A stretch of 64,000 nucleotides of DNA from Endomychus coccineus (Eukaryota > Arthropoda > Insecta > Coleoptera > Endomychidae): the NCBI GenBank assembly GCA_958510875.1, contig OY294067.1, positions 29,624,912 to 29,688,911 of the forward strand. The letters run 5' to 3'. How positions within the stretch are numbered: the stretch's first letter is position 1; the number at the start of each line of letters is the position of its first letter. A model generated the notes under the pieces. It was not told the DNA's origin. It did no database searches and was given only the letters and a program-made list of their open reading frames with translations. The translations under genes and the position numbers were made by a program. Below are positions 9,054 to 21,019 of this stretch, in pieces.

Positions 9054-10260
9054 AATAGGGTGTGGAAAGGGGAGCAACACCTCTGTAGCTACACCATTAG
9101 ACAATTTGGACGAATGCTTCTATAGTGAAATAATAGGTATCCATTTGGTCAAAGAGTTAGGTTAAGAAAAACGATTTTTTTAGCGAACTTAGAGGGATGT
9201 ATCTGTAAGAAGAATAAAAAAAAAATATGCGTGTCAACATTTTTCGATGTACAGACTGGTAACAAATTTTTGAACATTCTGTATACTTGCAGACCAATAC
9301 TGAAGAACCATCAATATCGTGTAAATATAGGTTAAAATGTTATTGACACTAGAACGTATATCGTAATGTTCCTGCATCTGTAGATGTGTTTTCTCGCAAT
9401 TCAAGCTCGGCAAAGCATTGTTCATTGTGAGATGTTATTTATTCCTGGAACTGAGCGGCTGGATATAAAATGTATGAAAACGTCCTCGTCGAACACTTCC
9501 ACAACTGGAATAAACCATCGGTAACAAAAGAGTTTATGAACCTTCGCAAATCGCCTTAGAAAAGAAATCTCGAAATGAACGTGGGATTTTACCGATTTTA
9601 ATTACACATGGCAATAATTTTCATCATATTTTAGTTAATTATATTGTTAATATGATTGTTCTTAGTTTCTCTACGGAGAGATTTTATGTCGCTCAAATTG
9701 GAAAATATTTAGTCGAATTTGTCATGGCTGTAAACTAGAGAATTACAAATAGTATTGCTGCAATCTAAACGACCATAAGAACCACACCTTATACTACAGG
9801 TACAGACATCTGGCTGCTTGTACGTTATTGTATTTATTATCTTTAGTTATTTTCTGAGTATATTAATTACTTTAGCAGTAATCAAGAAGGTATCAATAAA
9901 TACTAATCAACAAATGTTCAGGCATAAACCCACTTGTAAATGAGTGTGTTAAATACTGGTGTTGGTGTTGTTGTGCAGCTGCATGATGCAAAGAAATTAA
10001 TAATTGCTTGCAATAATTATGTGTCTTTCTTATGATGCGAGATTACAAATGGAAGCAATTCGAAGCGTGATACTAACCTACGTGTGCTACCAGAGACGTA
10101 ATTACTCAACTCTTGTGCAATGGCGGTTCTACTGTAGGTGCATTTGTTCAGTACACTTCCTTAAAAATTAGGTTGACTATATCGATAACATAGTCTAGGC
10201 TATAAGCTGGGGAAATAATAAACTTTTGTTTAGAAGGTGGAATCTGAAAAAAAAATTTCG
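9054..10260. other. Gene-free stretch
   Basis: Only short open frames; no recognisable protein, RNA or repeat. Confidence 0.5.
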
Positions 10261-10790
10261 CATGATGTTTTATGGACCCCAAAGCTAATATGTCCCTGCC
10301 CCCCTTCACTACCAGAACGTCAAAATATGCCCATTTCTACCAATATTAGACGTTATATGATTTATTCAAAAAATGAAAATTAAGCTCCGAAAATGGTATC
10401 TAGGAGGTTTTTTGGGTCGCTGATCACGAATTCGAGGTCGGTTACCCGGAAAACTCAACCCGAGACCAGAAAATCGGGAAAATGTTGTTATTTTCCACTT
10501 TCTTTTTGAACTTTTTATTTTCGACTTCAAAAATTGCTTCTAGGAGGTTTTATGTGTCGCTGATCACGAATCCGAGGTCGGTTACCCGGAAAACTCAACC
10601 GGAAACCAGAAAATCTGGAAAATTTGGTTATTTTCTACTTTTTTCTCAAACTTTTTATTTTCGACTCCAAAAATGGCTTCTATGAGGTTTTATGGGTCGC
10701 TGATGAGATGAGATCAAAAAATCAGGAAAATTCGGCTATTTTGCAGTTATTTTTCCCTTCAAGAATGTCTTCTAGGAGGTTTTTAATTAT
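10261..10790 (+). repeat. 140-bp tandem repeat with a GGTCGCTGATCACGA core
   Basis: Units start at 10261 (degenerate), 10401, 10541 and 10681, each exactly 140 bp apart; a further unit start at 10773 follows a shortened unit. Each good unit runs TAGGAGGTTTTATGGGTCGC, TGATCACGAATCCGAGGTCG, GTTACCCGGAAAACTCAACC, then a T-rich half ending CGACTCCAAAAATGG. The unit beginning is the same motif found at about 22.7, 36.8 and 50.2-50.4 kb. Confidence 0.85.
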
Positions 10791-10869
10791 TTAGTCACAG
10801 CTTCAATATCCAAAACAAAAATTTTAACAATAATTTTATTTATATACATATATTTTTTTTTCTAATAAG

Positions 10870-11065
10870 ATTCTTGACCCAGGTATGAATTATATATAAA
10901 TTCTCGGGAAATAGGTCACATTAACACTTATGCTTTATATTTTCTTGTCTTTACGCACGTTTCGGTCTCACGACTATCATCAGAAAACTTATTATGTCTA
11001 AAACTTGATTACTTAAAACTAATTGTATTACAATTCAGCGCTCGCCCGTTGTCAATATTAAACCT
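10870..11065 (-). mobile_element. PLE-A terminal fragment
   Basis: Minus-orientation copy of the shared PLE-A 3' end, also at 24840-25025, 28380-28560, 36230-36425 and 63015-63170. It includes ACCTATTTCCCGAGAATTTA, the hammerhead-like core, and the upstream TAATACAATTAGTTTTAAGT. No coding part is attached. Confidence 0.75.
10945..10989 (-). ncRNA. Hammerhead-like ribozyme motif (PLE-A)
   Basis: Minus strand: CTGATGA, stem II with GTGA tetraloop (first arm AGTC, second GACC), GAAA, a palindromic stem III (ACGTGCGT), then AAGAC, which can pair with GTTTT upstream (one wobble). Core residues are intact. Confidence 0.6.
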
Positions 11066-12729
11066 CGGAAAGGAGAAAGCGATCGCAATGGAGGCATAGA
11101 ATATACAGGGTATTCCACGAGAGCCGTTCGTTAGAAGTTTTCGTGGTTAGAAAAAAGTAAGAATTCTGAAATACTGGGTTCCAGGGTTATCCAAGATTTT
11201 CTTTCTTTTCAAAATATTTTCAAGATCATACTACTTCCGGTTACACCGGAAGTCGCCAACTTCCTTATTTTAAATGGAACACCCGGTATATTATTTAATT
11301 GTTAGATTCCTGAGAAAATTTCATAGTGAATTCCATCAGGTTTCCCTATACCTATTTTCAATTTTTTCTTATATATCTTGATTTTTTTGAAAATTTGACA
11401 GATGTAGCGCTGTTTTGAGCATTGCGCTCTTTAACCAATTTCGATTGGTGGAAAGCGCTTCTGGGGTAGACGGAAGCACAGGGATGATTCTTTCGAATGC
11501 CATATTGACAATGATTTATCGCATACAGGGTATCCAAAATTGAATGACCAATTACATCATTTTAAATGTTGAAAAGTTCGTTTTTTCAAATGGGACATTA
11601 TTGGATGGTCGGATGAATTTGATTCTGCATCGATTTGCTATAACTTTCCCTATACCTATGTCGTGTACGAAATTTCGCTTCAATATCTCTTTTACAATGG
11701 AAGCATTTGCGGACATACGTGTATATGAACTAATTATTCTAAATATTTTACGTTGTAGAACCCGAGGTTAAATTTTAACTGCATAGTTATGCTACACCCT
11801 CCTATAGCTTAATTTATGTATACACATCATTTATTTATTCTAGTTGTATTATTCTTTAGAAATTCCATTTACCTCCAACGTTGAAGGTACGACGGAAATG
11901 AATTTAGCTCAAAACAATATTTTCAAGAAGTTCACTTCCGATGATTATTATTGATTCCTTTTCCGCGAACAGACACTTGTAAAGGTGTGAGAACCTGTCC
12001 ATTCCTCAACTCCCAAATGATAAAATTCAAATGAGATGCTATATAAATAATAACAACAGTGCCTAAATTGTTTCCAGATGTACTTAGTTATACTGTTGTT
12101 ACCTGTTGGGTATTCCTTTGCAATTTCCAACCTGAGTCATAAAACTTGGGTTTTTCTCACGCTGTATTTCACGTGCCATTCTGAATGTACCTGAACTTGT
12201 ACTTTTAATCCTTATTTCCATGTTGTACTAATTGATTATGCTACGATAAGTTTTGAGTGAATTGTTGCTGACATCATCAAATTGATTCAATTAATCAAAC
12301 TTTCCAGATAAAAGCAAAGCGAAAAGCCCTTCTACATTTATTGTACAATCAACTTTTAGGCAGACTGTTAAAATTGGAAAATTTATTCAGTTGTGGGAAG
12401 TTGCGCTCAAAGTTTACATTAAAATTATCGTTTTCAGAAACATTTGAGAGCCAACACATCCCTCATGGTGTATAATCATCCGCGACAGGATATAAAAAGC
12501 TTTAAACAATTTAAAACTGGACGTTGTTTATACTCGCTGCAGGAATTATTTTTTAACCGTACCTAGGTAATTATAATGTGTATTTGTAAGGTTCTTAATA
12601 TCCCAATACCCTATAACTATCTAGTTATTTATGGCCATGCTTATAGTATACAAGAAGTATGTGAGGTTTTTGATTTTATTGGATTTAATATTGTTCTAAA
12701 ATTCCAACATAATCTATATAAAATTCGTT
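11066..12729. other. Gene-free stretch with TACAGGGT boxes
   Basis: ATACAGGGTATTCCACG at about 11100 and ATACAGGGTATCC at about 11523 look like ends of short non-autonomous elements. TTTCCCTATACCTAT recurs at about 11340 and 11648. No coding signal. Confidence 0.4.
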
Positions 12730-13355
12730 ACCCTTTCATGGGACGATCATGTGAGGTCCACTGCGAAAACCGCTTCACAAAAACTTGGTTTTCTGTTCCG
12801 TGCCATCCCAGCAGCTCCTCATAATCTACAAAGCACAGATTGACGTGTCCTGGAATACTGTTCACATGTTTGGAGTTTGGCTCCCAAACATACGCTGAAT
12901 CTCTTGAATTCTATCCAGAAGTGAGCTATTTGTTTGATTGATGATGTCGCACTTACAAGTTCATTGACCCCTCTAGAATATCGTAGAAGGGTAGGAGATT
13001 TCTCCCTTTTCTATAGATATTTCCACGGTCGGTGTTCAACAGAAATCTCGTCTGTTATTCCACCACGAGGTATTCGAGATAGGCGAACTAGACGAGCACA
13101 AACTAGTCACCCCTTCAGTGTTAAACTTGAGACCTGCCTAACTTTTTCCTACCAGACTTTTTTATCGAACAGCGCAGTTGTGGAACTCTCCACCTTTATG
13201 AAGTCTTTCCCTATGCCTACAGCCTCCAAACCTTCAAGAAAAATACGAATGCCTATCTCGTGTTCCTACATTCCCCTGTTGGCTCACATGATGTTCTTCG
13301 AACACTATAGGTCTCCCTCTCGTGTGGTCAAATAAATAATAAATAAAAAAAAGGT
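12730..13355 (+). pseudogene. LINE reverse transcriptase C-terminus and 3' tail
   Basis: The end of ORF2 of a jockey-like non-LTR element. Frames read WDDHVRSTAKTASQKLGFLF, then EYCSHVWSLAPKHTLNLLNS, IDDVALTSSLTPLEYRRRVG, LFYRYFHGRCSTEISSVIPP and RRTRRAQTSHPFSVKLETC, ending near NTNAYLVFLHSPVGSHDVLR and a stop. An ATAA/AAAT-rich tail (13334-13355) follows. All of this is typical C-terminal sequence after the RT thumb. There are several stops and shifts. The first part overlaps in sequence with the end of the fragment at 51915-52432, so both come from one LINE family. Confidence 0.8.
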
Positions 13356-13369
13356 CGAAACATTTGGAA

Positions 13370-14435
13370 ACTAAAAGAATTCACACTGTGGATACACTAT
13401 AACGTTATGAATAAGAAACAATCACCCTTACTCACTAGAATTCCTGTTGTACTGAGGACCTTTCATCAGCTACCGAGTAGCCATCATCAGAGTAAACTGA
13501 ATCAAAGAATCAAAATGTACCTATTTAAATAGTATTTGTAATCAATAGGGTATCTTTATAAGAGATGACCCTCAACTGAAGATAAATCTGAATTCATTAA
13601 ATTGCTTTTCAGCTTATACATTTCCATCCCTTATAAATTACCTGAGATTTGTCCGTACCTTGATTTAAAAGTGACTTTCTTGAGAAATGGTGTAACCTCT
13701 ATATTCAAAATGTATTAGGCTAAGTCTGATTTTCCCTATTATTTCCCTTTATGATGAGTAGTAAAACGTTCTTTATAGTTTAGCTCATATAGCATATGGA
13801 ACACGACATACAAACAATTTTGTAAATCTTGGAAACTTCATCAAAGGTGTTGCCTAAGCGGTTTATTCTTACATCTATAACCGAGTTGTATTGCAAATGT
13901 AGAAAACAGAGTATTGAATTTATTAGTGGTATTAGTAGTTGCTCTAATTTGGTTAATTTATTGCGTTCCATGTTCCTAATTTTTTTATAAATTGAGTTAT
14001 TGATCGAAAATTTGTCATAACCGTTGTCCAACGCTATTTGCTGCAGTTTTCCAACTTGTTTGTTATAATTTCGCTGGCTCAAAGGGACGTTCAATAATCT
14101 ATGAACAAGACTATTAAATGGAGCTATTCTATATCTAAATGGTGTACTAAAAAAATAATCAAGGTAATTTTCCGAAAGCCCAGGGTGTACGACATTAAAC
14201 AGGCTTGTATATAATATCAATTTTCTAAATAGTTTCGGAAATAAACTGTATAACATCATTATCTATTGCTGAAGTTTCAAAGCTTCGTTTTTATAATTTT
14301 CCTGGCTCAACCTGACGTTCAATAATCTATGAACAAGACTATTAAATTTTATATCTAAATGGTGTAGCTGAATCCACCGAGGTATACCTTCGTATATTTG
14401 TTTGAGTGGATTTTCTGTATATGAATTAGAATTAG
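13370..14435 (-). mobile_element. PLE-B relic: RT palm end, endonuclease tail and terminus
   Basis: A Penelope-like element encodes a reverse transcriptase fused to a GIY-YIG nuclease. The minus strand from 14435 reads IYRKSTQTN, TPFRYKI, NSLVHRLLNVRLSQENYKNE, then a second, partly duplicated copy of this block (TPFRYRIAPFNSLVHRLLNV, YNKQVGKLQQIALDNGYDKF), and near 13700 a decayed GYTISQES of the nuclease tail. The hammerhead-bearing terminus is at 13450-13497. The block duplicated at about 14070-14160 and 14290-14375 shows a local tandem duplication. The related and better copy is at 53785-55145. Multiple stops are present. Confidence 0.8.
13450..13497 (-). ncRNA. Hammerhead-like ribozyme motif (PLE-B)
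   Basis: Minus strand: TTTACT, CTGATGA, stem II GGCTAC/GTAGC, a small insertion, GAAA, AGG-T-CCT, C, AGTAC. AGTA can pair with TACT to form stem I. The insertion next to GAAA probably inactivates this copy. Confidence 0.5.
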
Positions 14436-14446
14436 AATTAGAATAA
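14423..14446 (+). repeat. (ATTAGA)n short microsatellite
   Basis: Three to four copies of a GAATTA/ATTAGA hexamer at the edge of the PLE-B relic. Confidence 0.6.
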
Positions 14447-14854
14447 GATGTTTAAAAAATATCAGGATCATCAAGAACAAAAATTTAAATTCACATTTGA
14501 ATCTGGTACAGAGCAACAAATCATTTATAACACTTGGCACCAGACACAAAAATGCGCACCAGCAATGAACTATTGAGTATCATAAGAGACAGAATACAAA
14601 ACATAAATCACTAGCTAAGTTATTGAACTTTCACGAAGGAGTCAATTAAAATTAATTTTTAACCTCTTCCCGAAAGTTACTGTATTGTATAGAAGCTTCA
14701 CTTTTTATCTCAATTTGGGAGAATGCTGTACATACAATAATTACCTCTATAATTACAATAATACCCTATTACCTTTAACAAAACATATAAGTATAATATA
14801 TACAACTACATACAACCATAAATATATAATAACAACAAATAATATACAACAATA
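14447..14854. other. AT-rich gene-free stretch
   Basis: Nothing recognised; one 64-residue frame on the minus strand has no family resemblance. Confidence 0.5.
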
Positions 14855-15797
14855 TACAGGGTGAGTCAGTTTTTTGTAAACAAACTGCAACAGGAGATAG
14901 AAGAAGTGTTTTTAAGAAGAAAAATTCCTATAAACATATGTCGTAGAAGGCTTCGTTTTCGAGATACAGGGTGTTGAAATTGAAAAAAAAAATTCGTTTT
15001 TTCCGAATATCTCCAGAACCGTTTATCGTACAAAAGACAGCTTCCATAGGCATTCTCTACTCATAGTGAGCTATGTTCTGGGCGATAAAAAAAATTTTTT
15101 TACTCTTAATTGGTGAAGATTTTGAAGGGGTAGCGGATGTTCGTTTCCCCAACTTCTACGCCACTGAAAAAAATACGGTTTTGAGACAACCATTTGAACC
15201 GCCAATATTTTCTACACAAAAAAGTTACTACTGGTCATAAGCTCTATCTAAAGTTGACCGTTTTCGAGAAAAATCAACTTTTATGTTGAAAAACATGGTC
15301 AATCCTTTGGTTTTGTTACTTGTTCTAACGTTTGAATAAATTTTGTTTAATTAGTAAGAATTGACCACGTTTTTCAACATAAAAGTTGATTTTTCTCGAA
15401 AACGGTCAACTTAAGAGCTCATGACCAGGAGTACCTTTTTTGTGTAGAAAACATTGGCGGTCCAAACGGTTGTCTCAAAATTGTACTTTCAGTGGCGTAG
15501 AAGTTGGGGAGAAAAACATCCACTACCCCTTCAAAATCTTCACCAATTAAGAGAAAAAAAAAAAATTTATCGCACAGAACATAGCTTACTATGAGTAGAA
15601 AATGCTTACGAAAGCTGGTTTCTGTACGATAAACAGTTCCGGAGATATTCGCAAAAAACGAAATTTTTTTTCAATTTCAACACCGTATCTCGAAAACGAA
15701 GCCTTCTACGACATATGTTTATTGGAACTTTTCTTCTTAAAAACGCTTGTTCTATCTCCTGTTGCAGTTTGTCTACAAAAAACTGACTCACCCTGTA
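14855..15797. mobile_element. Palindromic element, first copy
   Basis: Begins TACAGGGTGAGTCAGTTTTT and ends in its reverse complement. The arms (about 14855-15325 and 15360-15797, roughly 450 bp) are near mirror images around a short centre (GTTACTTGTTCTAACGTTTG). It has no coding capacity; frames inside it are translation of the repeat. It behaves like a foldback or long-TIR MITE. Confidence 0.85.
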
Positions 15798-16640
15798 TAC
15801 AAGGTTTTCGAGATACAGGAGGGTGTTGAAATTGAAAAAAAAATTTCGTTTTTTGCGAATATCTTCGGAACCGTTTATTGTACAGATAACAGCTTTTTTG
15901 AGCATTTTCTACTCATAGTAGAAAAGTTCTGTGCGGTGAAAATTTTTTTTTAGTCATAATTGGTGAAGATTTCAAAGGGGTAGTGGGTGTTTTTCTCCCC
16001 AACTTCTACGCCACTAGAAAAAGTACGGTTTTGAGACAACTATTTGAACCGCCAATGTCTTCTACACAAAAAAGGTACTCTTGGTTATACGCTCTAAAGT
16101 TGACCGTTTTCGAGAAAAATCAACTTTTATGTTGAAAAACATGGTCAATCTTTTGGTTTTGTTACTTGTTCTAACGTTTGAATAAATTTTGTTTAATTAG
16201 TAAGAATTGACCATGTTTTTCAAACTAAAAGTTGATTTTTCTCGAAAACGGTCAACTTTAGAGCTTATGACCAAGATTACCTTTTTTGTGCAGAAAACAT
16301 TGGCGGTTCAAATGGTTGTCTCAAAACCGTACTTTTTTTAGTGGCGTAGAAGTTGAGGAGAAAAACACCCACTACCCCTTCAAAATCTTCATCAATTAAA
16401 AGTAAAAAAAATTTTTCAGCGCACAGAACATAGCTTACTATGAGTAGAAAATGCTCACAAAAGATGTCTTTTGTACGATAAGCGGTTCCGGAGATATTCG
16501 CAAAAAAACAATTTTTTTTTTTAATTTCCACTCGAAAACGAAGCCTTCTACGACATATGTTCATAGGAACTTTTCTTCTTAAAATCACTTGTTCCATCTC
16601 AGATTGCAGTTTGTCTACAAAAAACTGACTCACCCTGTAT
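15798..16640. mobile_element. Palindromic element, second copy
   Basis: The same palindromic family as 14855-15797, directly abutting it. Its left arm lacks about the first 90 bp (it starts AAGGTTTTCGAGATACAGG), and its right arm runs to ACTGACTCACCCTGTATA. The same centre recurs at about 16150-16200. The two copies differ by small indels, so this is an old tandem pair. Confidence 0.85.
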
Positions 16641-16674
16641 ATATAACAATGCTTACTCTAAAAACATAATCAAA

Positions 16675-17085
16675 CTATTGTGAATCGTGAAGGTAATCTG
16701 TGAACTCCTTAATGCTATATGGACAATTCATAACAAGCATGTGTTTTAGTTTGGATTTGAACTCTGCATAAGTTCCAACAGTACGTAGCCATATTGAATA
16801 TAAAACAGCCAGAGTATCCAGGGCTAAGCTTATAATCTGAATACTTGAATTTTCTAAGTTTGATAGAACCCTTATGCCTAGTATCATTTGCATGTACAAA
16901 ACAAAGTAATTTCAACAAATATATAGCTGGTGCTGTCAGAATTTTATTCACCTTAAAGGTATCTCTGGAAGATTTTCTGTACTGCATATTAATCATTAAT
17001 CTAATAATGCGCTTCTGTACGACTAAGACTCTATTTACATCCACAGCATATGTCTGGATCCAAATGATTGCCATATTTTATAATC
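16675..17085 (-). pseudogene. LINE ORF2 C-terminal relic
   Basis: The minus strand reads VNRVLVVQKRIIRLMINMQY, then SSRDTFKVNKILTAPAIYLL, then CFVHANDTRHK, and after a shift AEFKSKLKHMLVMNCPYSIK and EFTDYLHDS. VLQK-x-x-IR-x-I ... CRD-x-F ... I-T-x-P-x-I-Y, ending in F-K-x-x-x-K-x-x-L-x-x-x-x-x-Y-S-x-x-E-F, is the standard tail of jockey/CR1-like ORF2 after the RT domain. It has one frame change and an early stop. It lies just outside the palindromic pair and directly follows a PLE-B RT fragment on the same strand. Confidence 0.75.
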
Positions 17086-17117
17086 TTAATATTAAGGAAA
17101 CGATGCTGAATGTCTGT

Positions 17118-17352
17118 TTTTAATTCGACAGTGAATTTCAGTGACTCAAATTGGCCATTAAACGTGTTCAAAAAGCCATGTAATGAAAATATTTACTTGT
17201 AATCGCGAAAATATCGTCAACATATCTATATACCAAACTTTTGGGAGCTGATTTAATTTTGATTTTAAGGAAGTTTCAAGTTCGCTTATAAAAATATGGG
17301 CCAAAAAGGAGAGAGTAGATTGCCAATTGCACATCCGCTTGTTTATTTACTT
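17118..17352 (-). pseudogene. PLE-B reverse transcriptase palm fragment
   Basis: The minus strand reads LKIKIKSAPKSLVYRYVDDI, then FAITSKYFHYMAF. YRYVDD is the RT catalytic motif, and the match to the PLE-B copy at 54060-54230 ([17 protein letters not shown]) identifies the family. It is cut off at both ends. Confidence 0.7.
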
Positions 17353-18214
17353 TTGTTAAAAGAGAAATAATTTTGCTACATACATAAAGAAAAATATTGA
17401 TGACAAATCAGCGTAAGCCCAACATTTTCTGGATACAGATCCATTAAGAATTCAAACAAATTTAAATTAAATAATTGTGGAATAAATCATTCGTAAAATA
17501 TAATAGTTAATTCTTAGTGATGTGATATCAATGCGATTTGGAATATTTAAAAATAAATATGACATAGTGATTCATGCATAATTTGTAATAATTCACTCGT
17601 AATTATTTTAATTGTAAAACATAACGATTTAGATAAACAGTGACTGATTTATGATATTGTTAGTGGAAAATATCACGTTTTCATAGTTGATCATCACCAA
17701 TTCCATATTAGAACAGGAGAGATAAGCAAAATCGTCAACCGCATCGAGATATACGAGTTACCTACACGAAGTAATGTGCAATATTCTAAGTACACCGGAC
17801 TTAAATGAATGTTAAACAAATATGCATCTGTTAATTACCGTTTTAGACACGTTTGCCAGATTACAATGTGTTAAATCACTCGTGTAGTATTTACGTTTAG
17901 CAAAGAACACTTTTGTTTTACCTTTCAAGCACTTTCGAGGCGTAATTCGATACATGCAGTGTGATTTGTGTATTTTTATCCAGTTTAATTTCATGGACTA
18001 CATTTATATATTCTCCGCTGAAACGCGAAAATTTATTCCATTTATATTAGAGCAAAATTCCACCATTCGTAATCTTTCCAATATGATGATCTTGATAATC
18101 TGATATATATAATTCTTCAACGTGAAGAATAGGAGGCTTTGAGTTGCATTTTGGTTGCACCATAATCTAATGACACAAGGGAAAAAATCTGTGATCAATT
18201 CATCAAGAGACTTT
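17353..18214. other. AT-rich gene-free stretch
   Basis: No coding or repeat signal recognised. Confidence 0.5.
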
Positions 18215-18241
18215 CGTCAATCAATCAACCAATCAATCAAA
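18215..18241 (-). repeat. (TTGAT)n-type tail of the LINE fragment
   Basis: CAATCAATCAACCAATCAAT on the plus strand; on the minus strand it is the 3' end of the LINE relic. Confidence 0.65.
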
Positions 18242-18660
18242 ACGGGGGCGGACAAGTCCGGAGCACTTAGACCGCTTGATTGTGCCCCCCTTGATACAAG
18301 AATCAGTCCAGCAGGCCTAAGGCAGTGCCAAGGGCTAAGATTTTGCATGACCTGATATCTCTTATGGCTTCAAGCGGAGTATGTGTGCTGTCGAGGTGCT
18401 GTAGCCTAGGAGAAGCCAGTGCTGGACATTCTGTTAGGATGTGAGAGGCAGTTTCGTATGCCTTTCCACATCTACTACAAGCTGGGTCTTCAATAATGCC
18501 CATTGTGTATAAATGCTTATTCAGATGATAGTGTCCTGTGATGAGTAATGTCACCAGTTTTAGGCCTCTCCTGCTCATAGAGAGTAGGGATTTATAGAGT
18601 TCAGGCGAGAACTCCATAGTGTGTAGTGAAGTTTCCTTCAGGCTAATTCAGCCAGTTTCC
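18215..18660 (-). pseudogene. LINE with RNase H: C-terminal end and 3' tail
   Basis: The minus strand reads LYKSLLSMSRRGLKLVTLLI, TGHYHLNKHLYTMGIIEDPA, CSRCGKAYETASHILTECPA and LASPRLQHL. This is the region after RNase H in I-clade-like LINE proteins, with a C-x-x-C...H-x-x-x-x-C zinc cluster that is complete here. The stop is near 18303. A GC-richer 3' UTR and a TTGA-type repeat tail (18215-18241) follow on the same strand. Open over about 104 residues, so comparatively young. Confidence 0.8.
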
Positions 18661-19235
18661 CTGCACTCCAAGACAAGCCTAAAAGTAACTTTGTGGGCCC
18701 ACTTCGCGGCCGCTGGGCTGTGAGTGCAGATGTAAATCCGCCTACCTCGGTAGTTTAAACTAAGGTTTCCCAGGGCACAGGTCCGTATTGCAAGTGACTT
18801 TCCTCACTTTTGTGAGCAAAATAGCTTTCGTACAGTCCTGCTAGTCAAATGTGAATGATTGAAGGAACACAGGAAATGATTTAACTACAGCTAATGGAAG
18901 ACGTTAAATTATACTCTACGTTACACTGAAATGTTATCCAAATGGTCTAGATAATATATTTTTTGACAACTGTATGTTCCATAAGTGACACTCTGTCAGT
19001 CTGAATTTCGCAATTATTCACACTATAATATAACCTTCTTTTATGCTGACACTTGTTGTCACATGAACTGTCAAAATGTATCACAGAATCCAAGAATCTT
19101 GCACAGAATATAACAACATAAAATAGATGGTGACGTCACTTGCATCTTACAATGAGAATTTCTGACAATACTGCAGGTTAAATATAGGGTTCGTCGATAC
19201 GTCGAATCTAACATAAGGACTTAAGTTTTCACCCC
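18661..19235. other. Gene-free stretch, probably LINE-derived at its left end
   Basis: 18661-18790 is GC-richer and may be upstream LINE sequence, but I see no domain in it. The rest is AT-rich with nothing recognised. Confidence 0.4.
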
Positions 19236-19829
19236 TATAGAATTCAAATTGTCCAAGAATTAAAAGAAGCTGATTTGGTTACTCACATGGATTTTTGTCA
19301 AGAAAATGTTGCAGCGTTTGGATAGGGAAGAAAACTTAATCTACCATATGTTTATGTCAGATGAAACTCATTTTCATCTTAACGGCTATGTGAATAAACA
19401 AAATATCCGATATTGGAGTATTAAAACCCGCTTCAGTTACATGAGTAACCCTCACTTAGTCCTAAGGTGACCATTCTTTTTTGAAGACGATCGAGGAAAT
19501 CTTACAACCGTTCTGCAGTTCGTTACACAAACATGATCACAACATTCTTGGGTCAAGACCTGGTTCCATATTCAGAGAGAACGTGGTTACTTCAAGACGG
19601 GGCTACCAGTATCAGTCATACTGCTCGAATGTCTATTGCTGCTCTAAGGGAACTCTTTTCGAACCAAATCATATCCAAAAATGGAAGCATTGCTTGGCCG
19701 GCTAGACTTTTTCCTTTGGGGTTGGCTAAGAGCAAGGTGTACGGTGAGCGACCGCAAACGTTAGCGGAACTAAAACGAAAAATTCAAGAAGAAATTGCAC
19801 TATTAAACCGGAAAGGTTACGGCGAGTAA
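19236..19829 (+). pseudogene. mariner-superfamily transposase relic
   Basis: Pieces in three frames: IQIVQELKEADLVTHMDFCQ, then MFMSDETHFHLNGYVNKQNI with the first catalytic Asp, FFEDDRGNLTTVLQFV, then LLQDGATSISHTARMSIAAL with the second Asp, ISKNGSIAWPAR and KSKVYGERPQTLAELKRKIQ. The third catalytic motif (S-P-D-L-x-P-x-D-F-F) is missing: WPAR is followed at once by the bases for DFFLWGW in another frame. The order is that of arthropod mariner-like transposases with a YVNKQN box. Inactive. Confidence 0.8.
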
Positions 19830-21019
19830 TGGAAAATTTTAGAATAAGACTACAAGAATCGTAAAGGTGCCCACCTGTCCAAGTATTGTTTCAAAAAATA
19901 GAATGGCAAGTCTAACTCAACAGAAAACTGTAAAAACATTAATGTTAAAATAAAAACGTATGTAGATAAACAGTATATTTTCCCGCTTCACTGACGAACG
20001 CGTGATTTATTTTTATCACCAGAAAAACACGGTTGTCCTTACGGTTCAATAAAGTACTATAATTCCATTTGAAAAAATGGAGACCGATGTGCTCTATCGC
20101 CCAAAAACATTGCAGTTTCTATATTCACCACTTTAAAAGCTAATTAAAATCGATACGACCAATAGGAACAGGCACTAAACAACACACACACAGACATCAT
20201 GTCAAAAATAGTCTAGATCTATTTAGAAATGCCCAAAATTCGGAAGAAATTTGTTTGCTCCGATTACAAAACTTACTTACTTACACTACTACGTATAGTG
20301 AGGGAAGTAAAAATGAGAAACTGTTCGGGGTATGTCACGACAAGAGGGGTTTTGGGTCTAATTTGCCTGGACTAAGTATGTTTTATCCATATAGATTCTA
20401 GATCATACAAGAAGGTCGAAAATGATAAATTTTAGAAGAATTCCAAAGCATATGTCCAATATTTCTGATCATCTTCTATGATAAATTACAAAAAATTCTA
20501 AAGCATACTCTCTTAACACTTGTTATATACCTAAACAATACAAGAGATAAAAACACGATATAAATTACAGTCTTGAACTCATGTAAAGAATAACACACAA
20601 CCAAAGAAATCTATAGGTTGCGTGTTGCGTGATTAAATTATAAAGTTTACTCAATCTGTTACGATAATATCACGTTGGTACATAAATCTTTGAGATTATT
20701 TAGACTATAGAGTTTACGATCTAAGATGTGACAAACGTCAAGTCAGAATATTTTAGCCAAACTAATAAATATTGTATTTACAAGAATAATGAAAGTTGTC
20801 TGGTGTGTTTTATCTGTTTCACTGTTCATATTTAATTATATGAGAGAATGATTGTTCAAATTCAAATGTATGCTTTGAAAATTCCTACACATCCGAAAAA
20901 GCGAAGATATCGAGATCATTTTTGTTCGTCAATACGTATATTTAAACATGAGGTATTCGAGTTAAATCGTTTTCAAATACCACTCTTCATATTTGAGAAT
21001 ATATTTTAAGAAACTTACA
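19830..21019. other. AT-rich gene-free stretch
   Basis: No recognisable coding or RNA feature. Confidence 0.5.
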
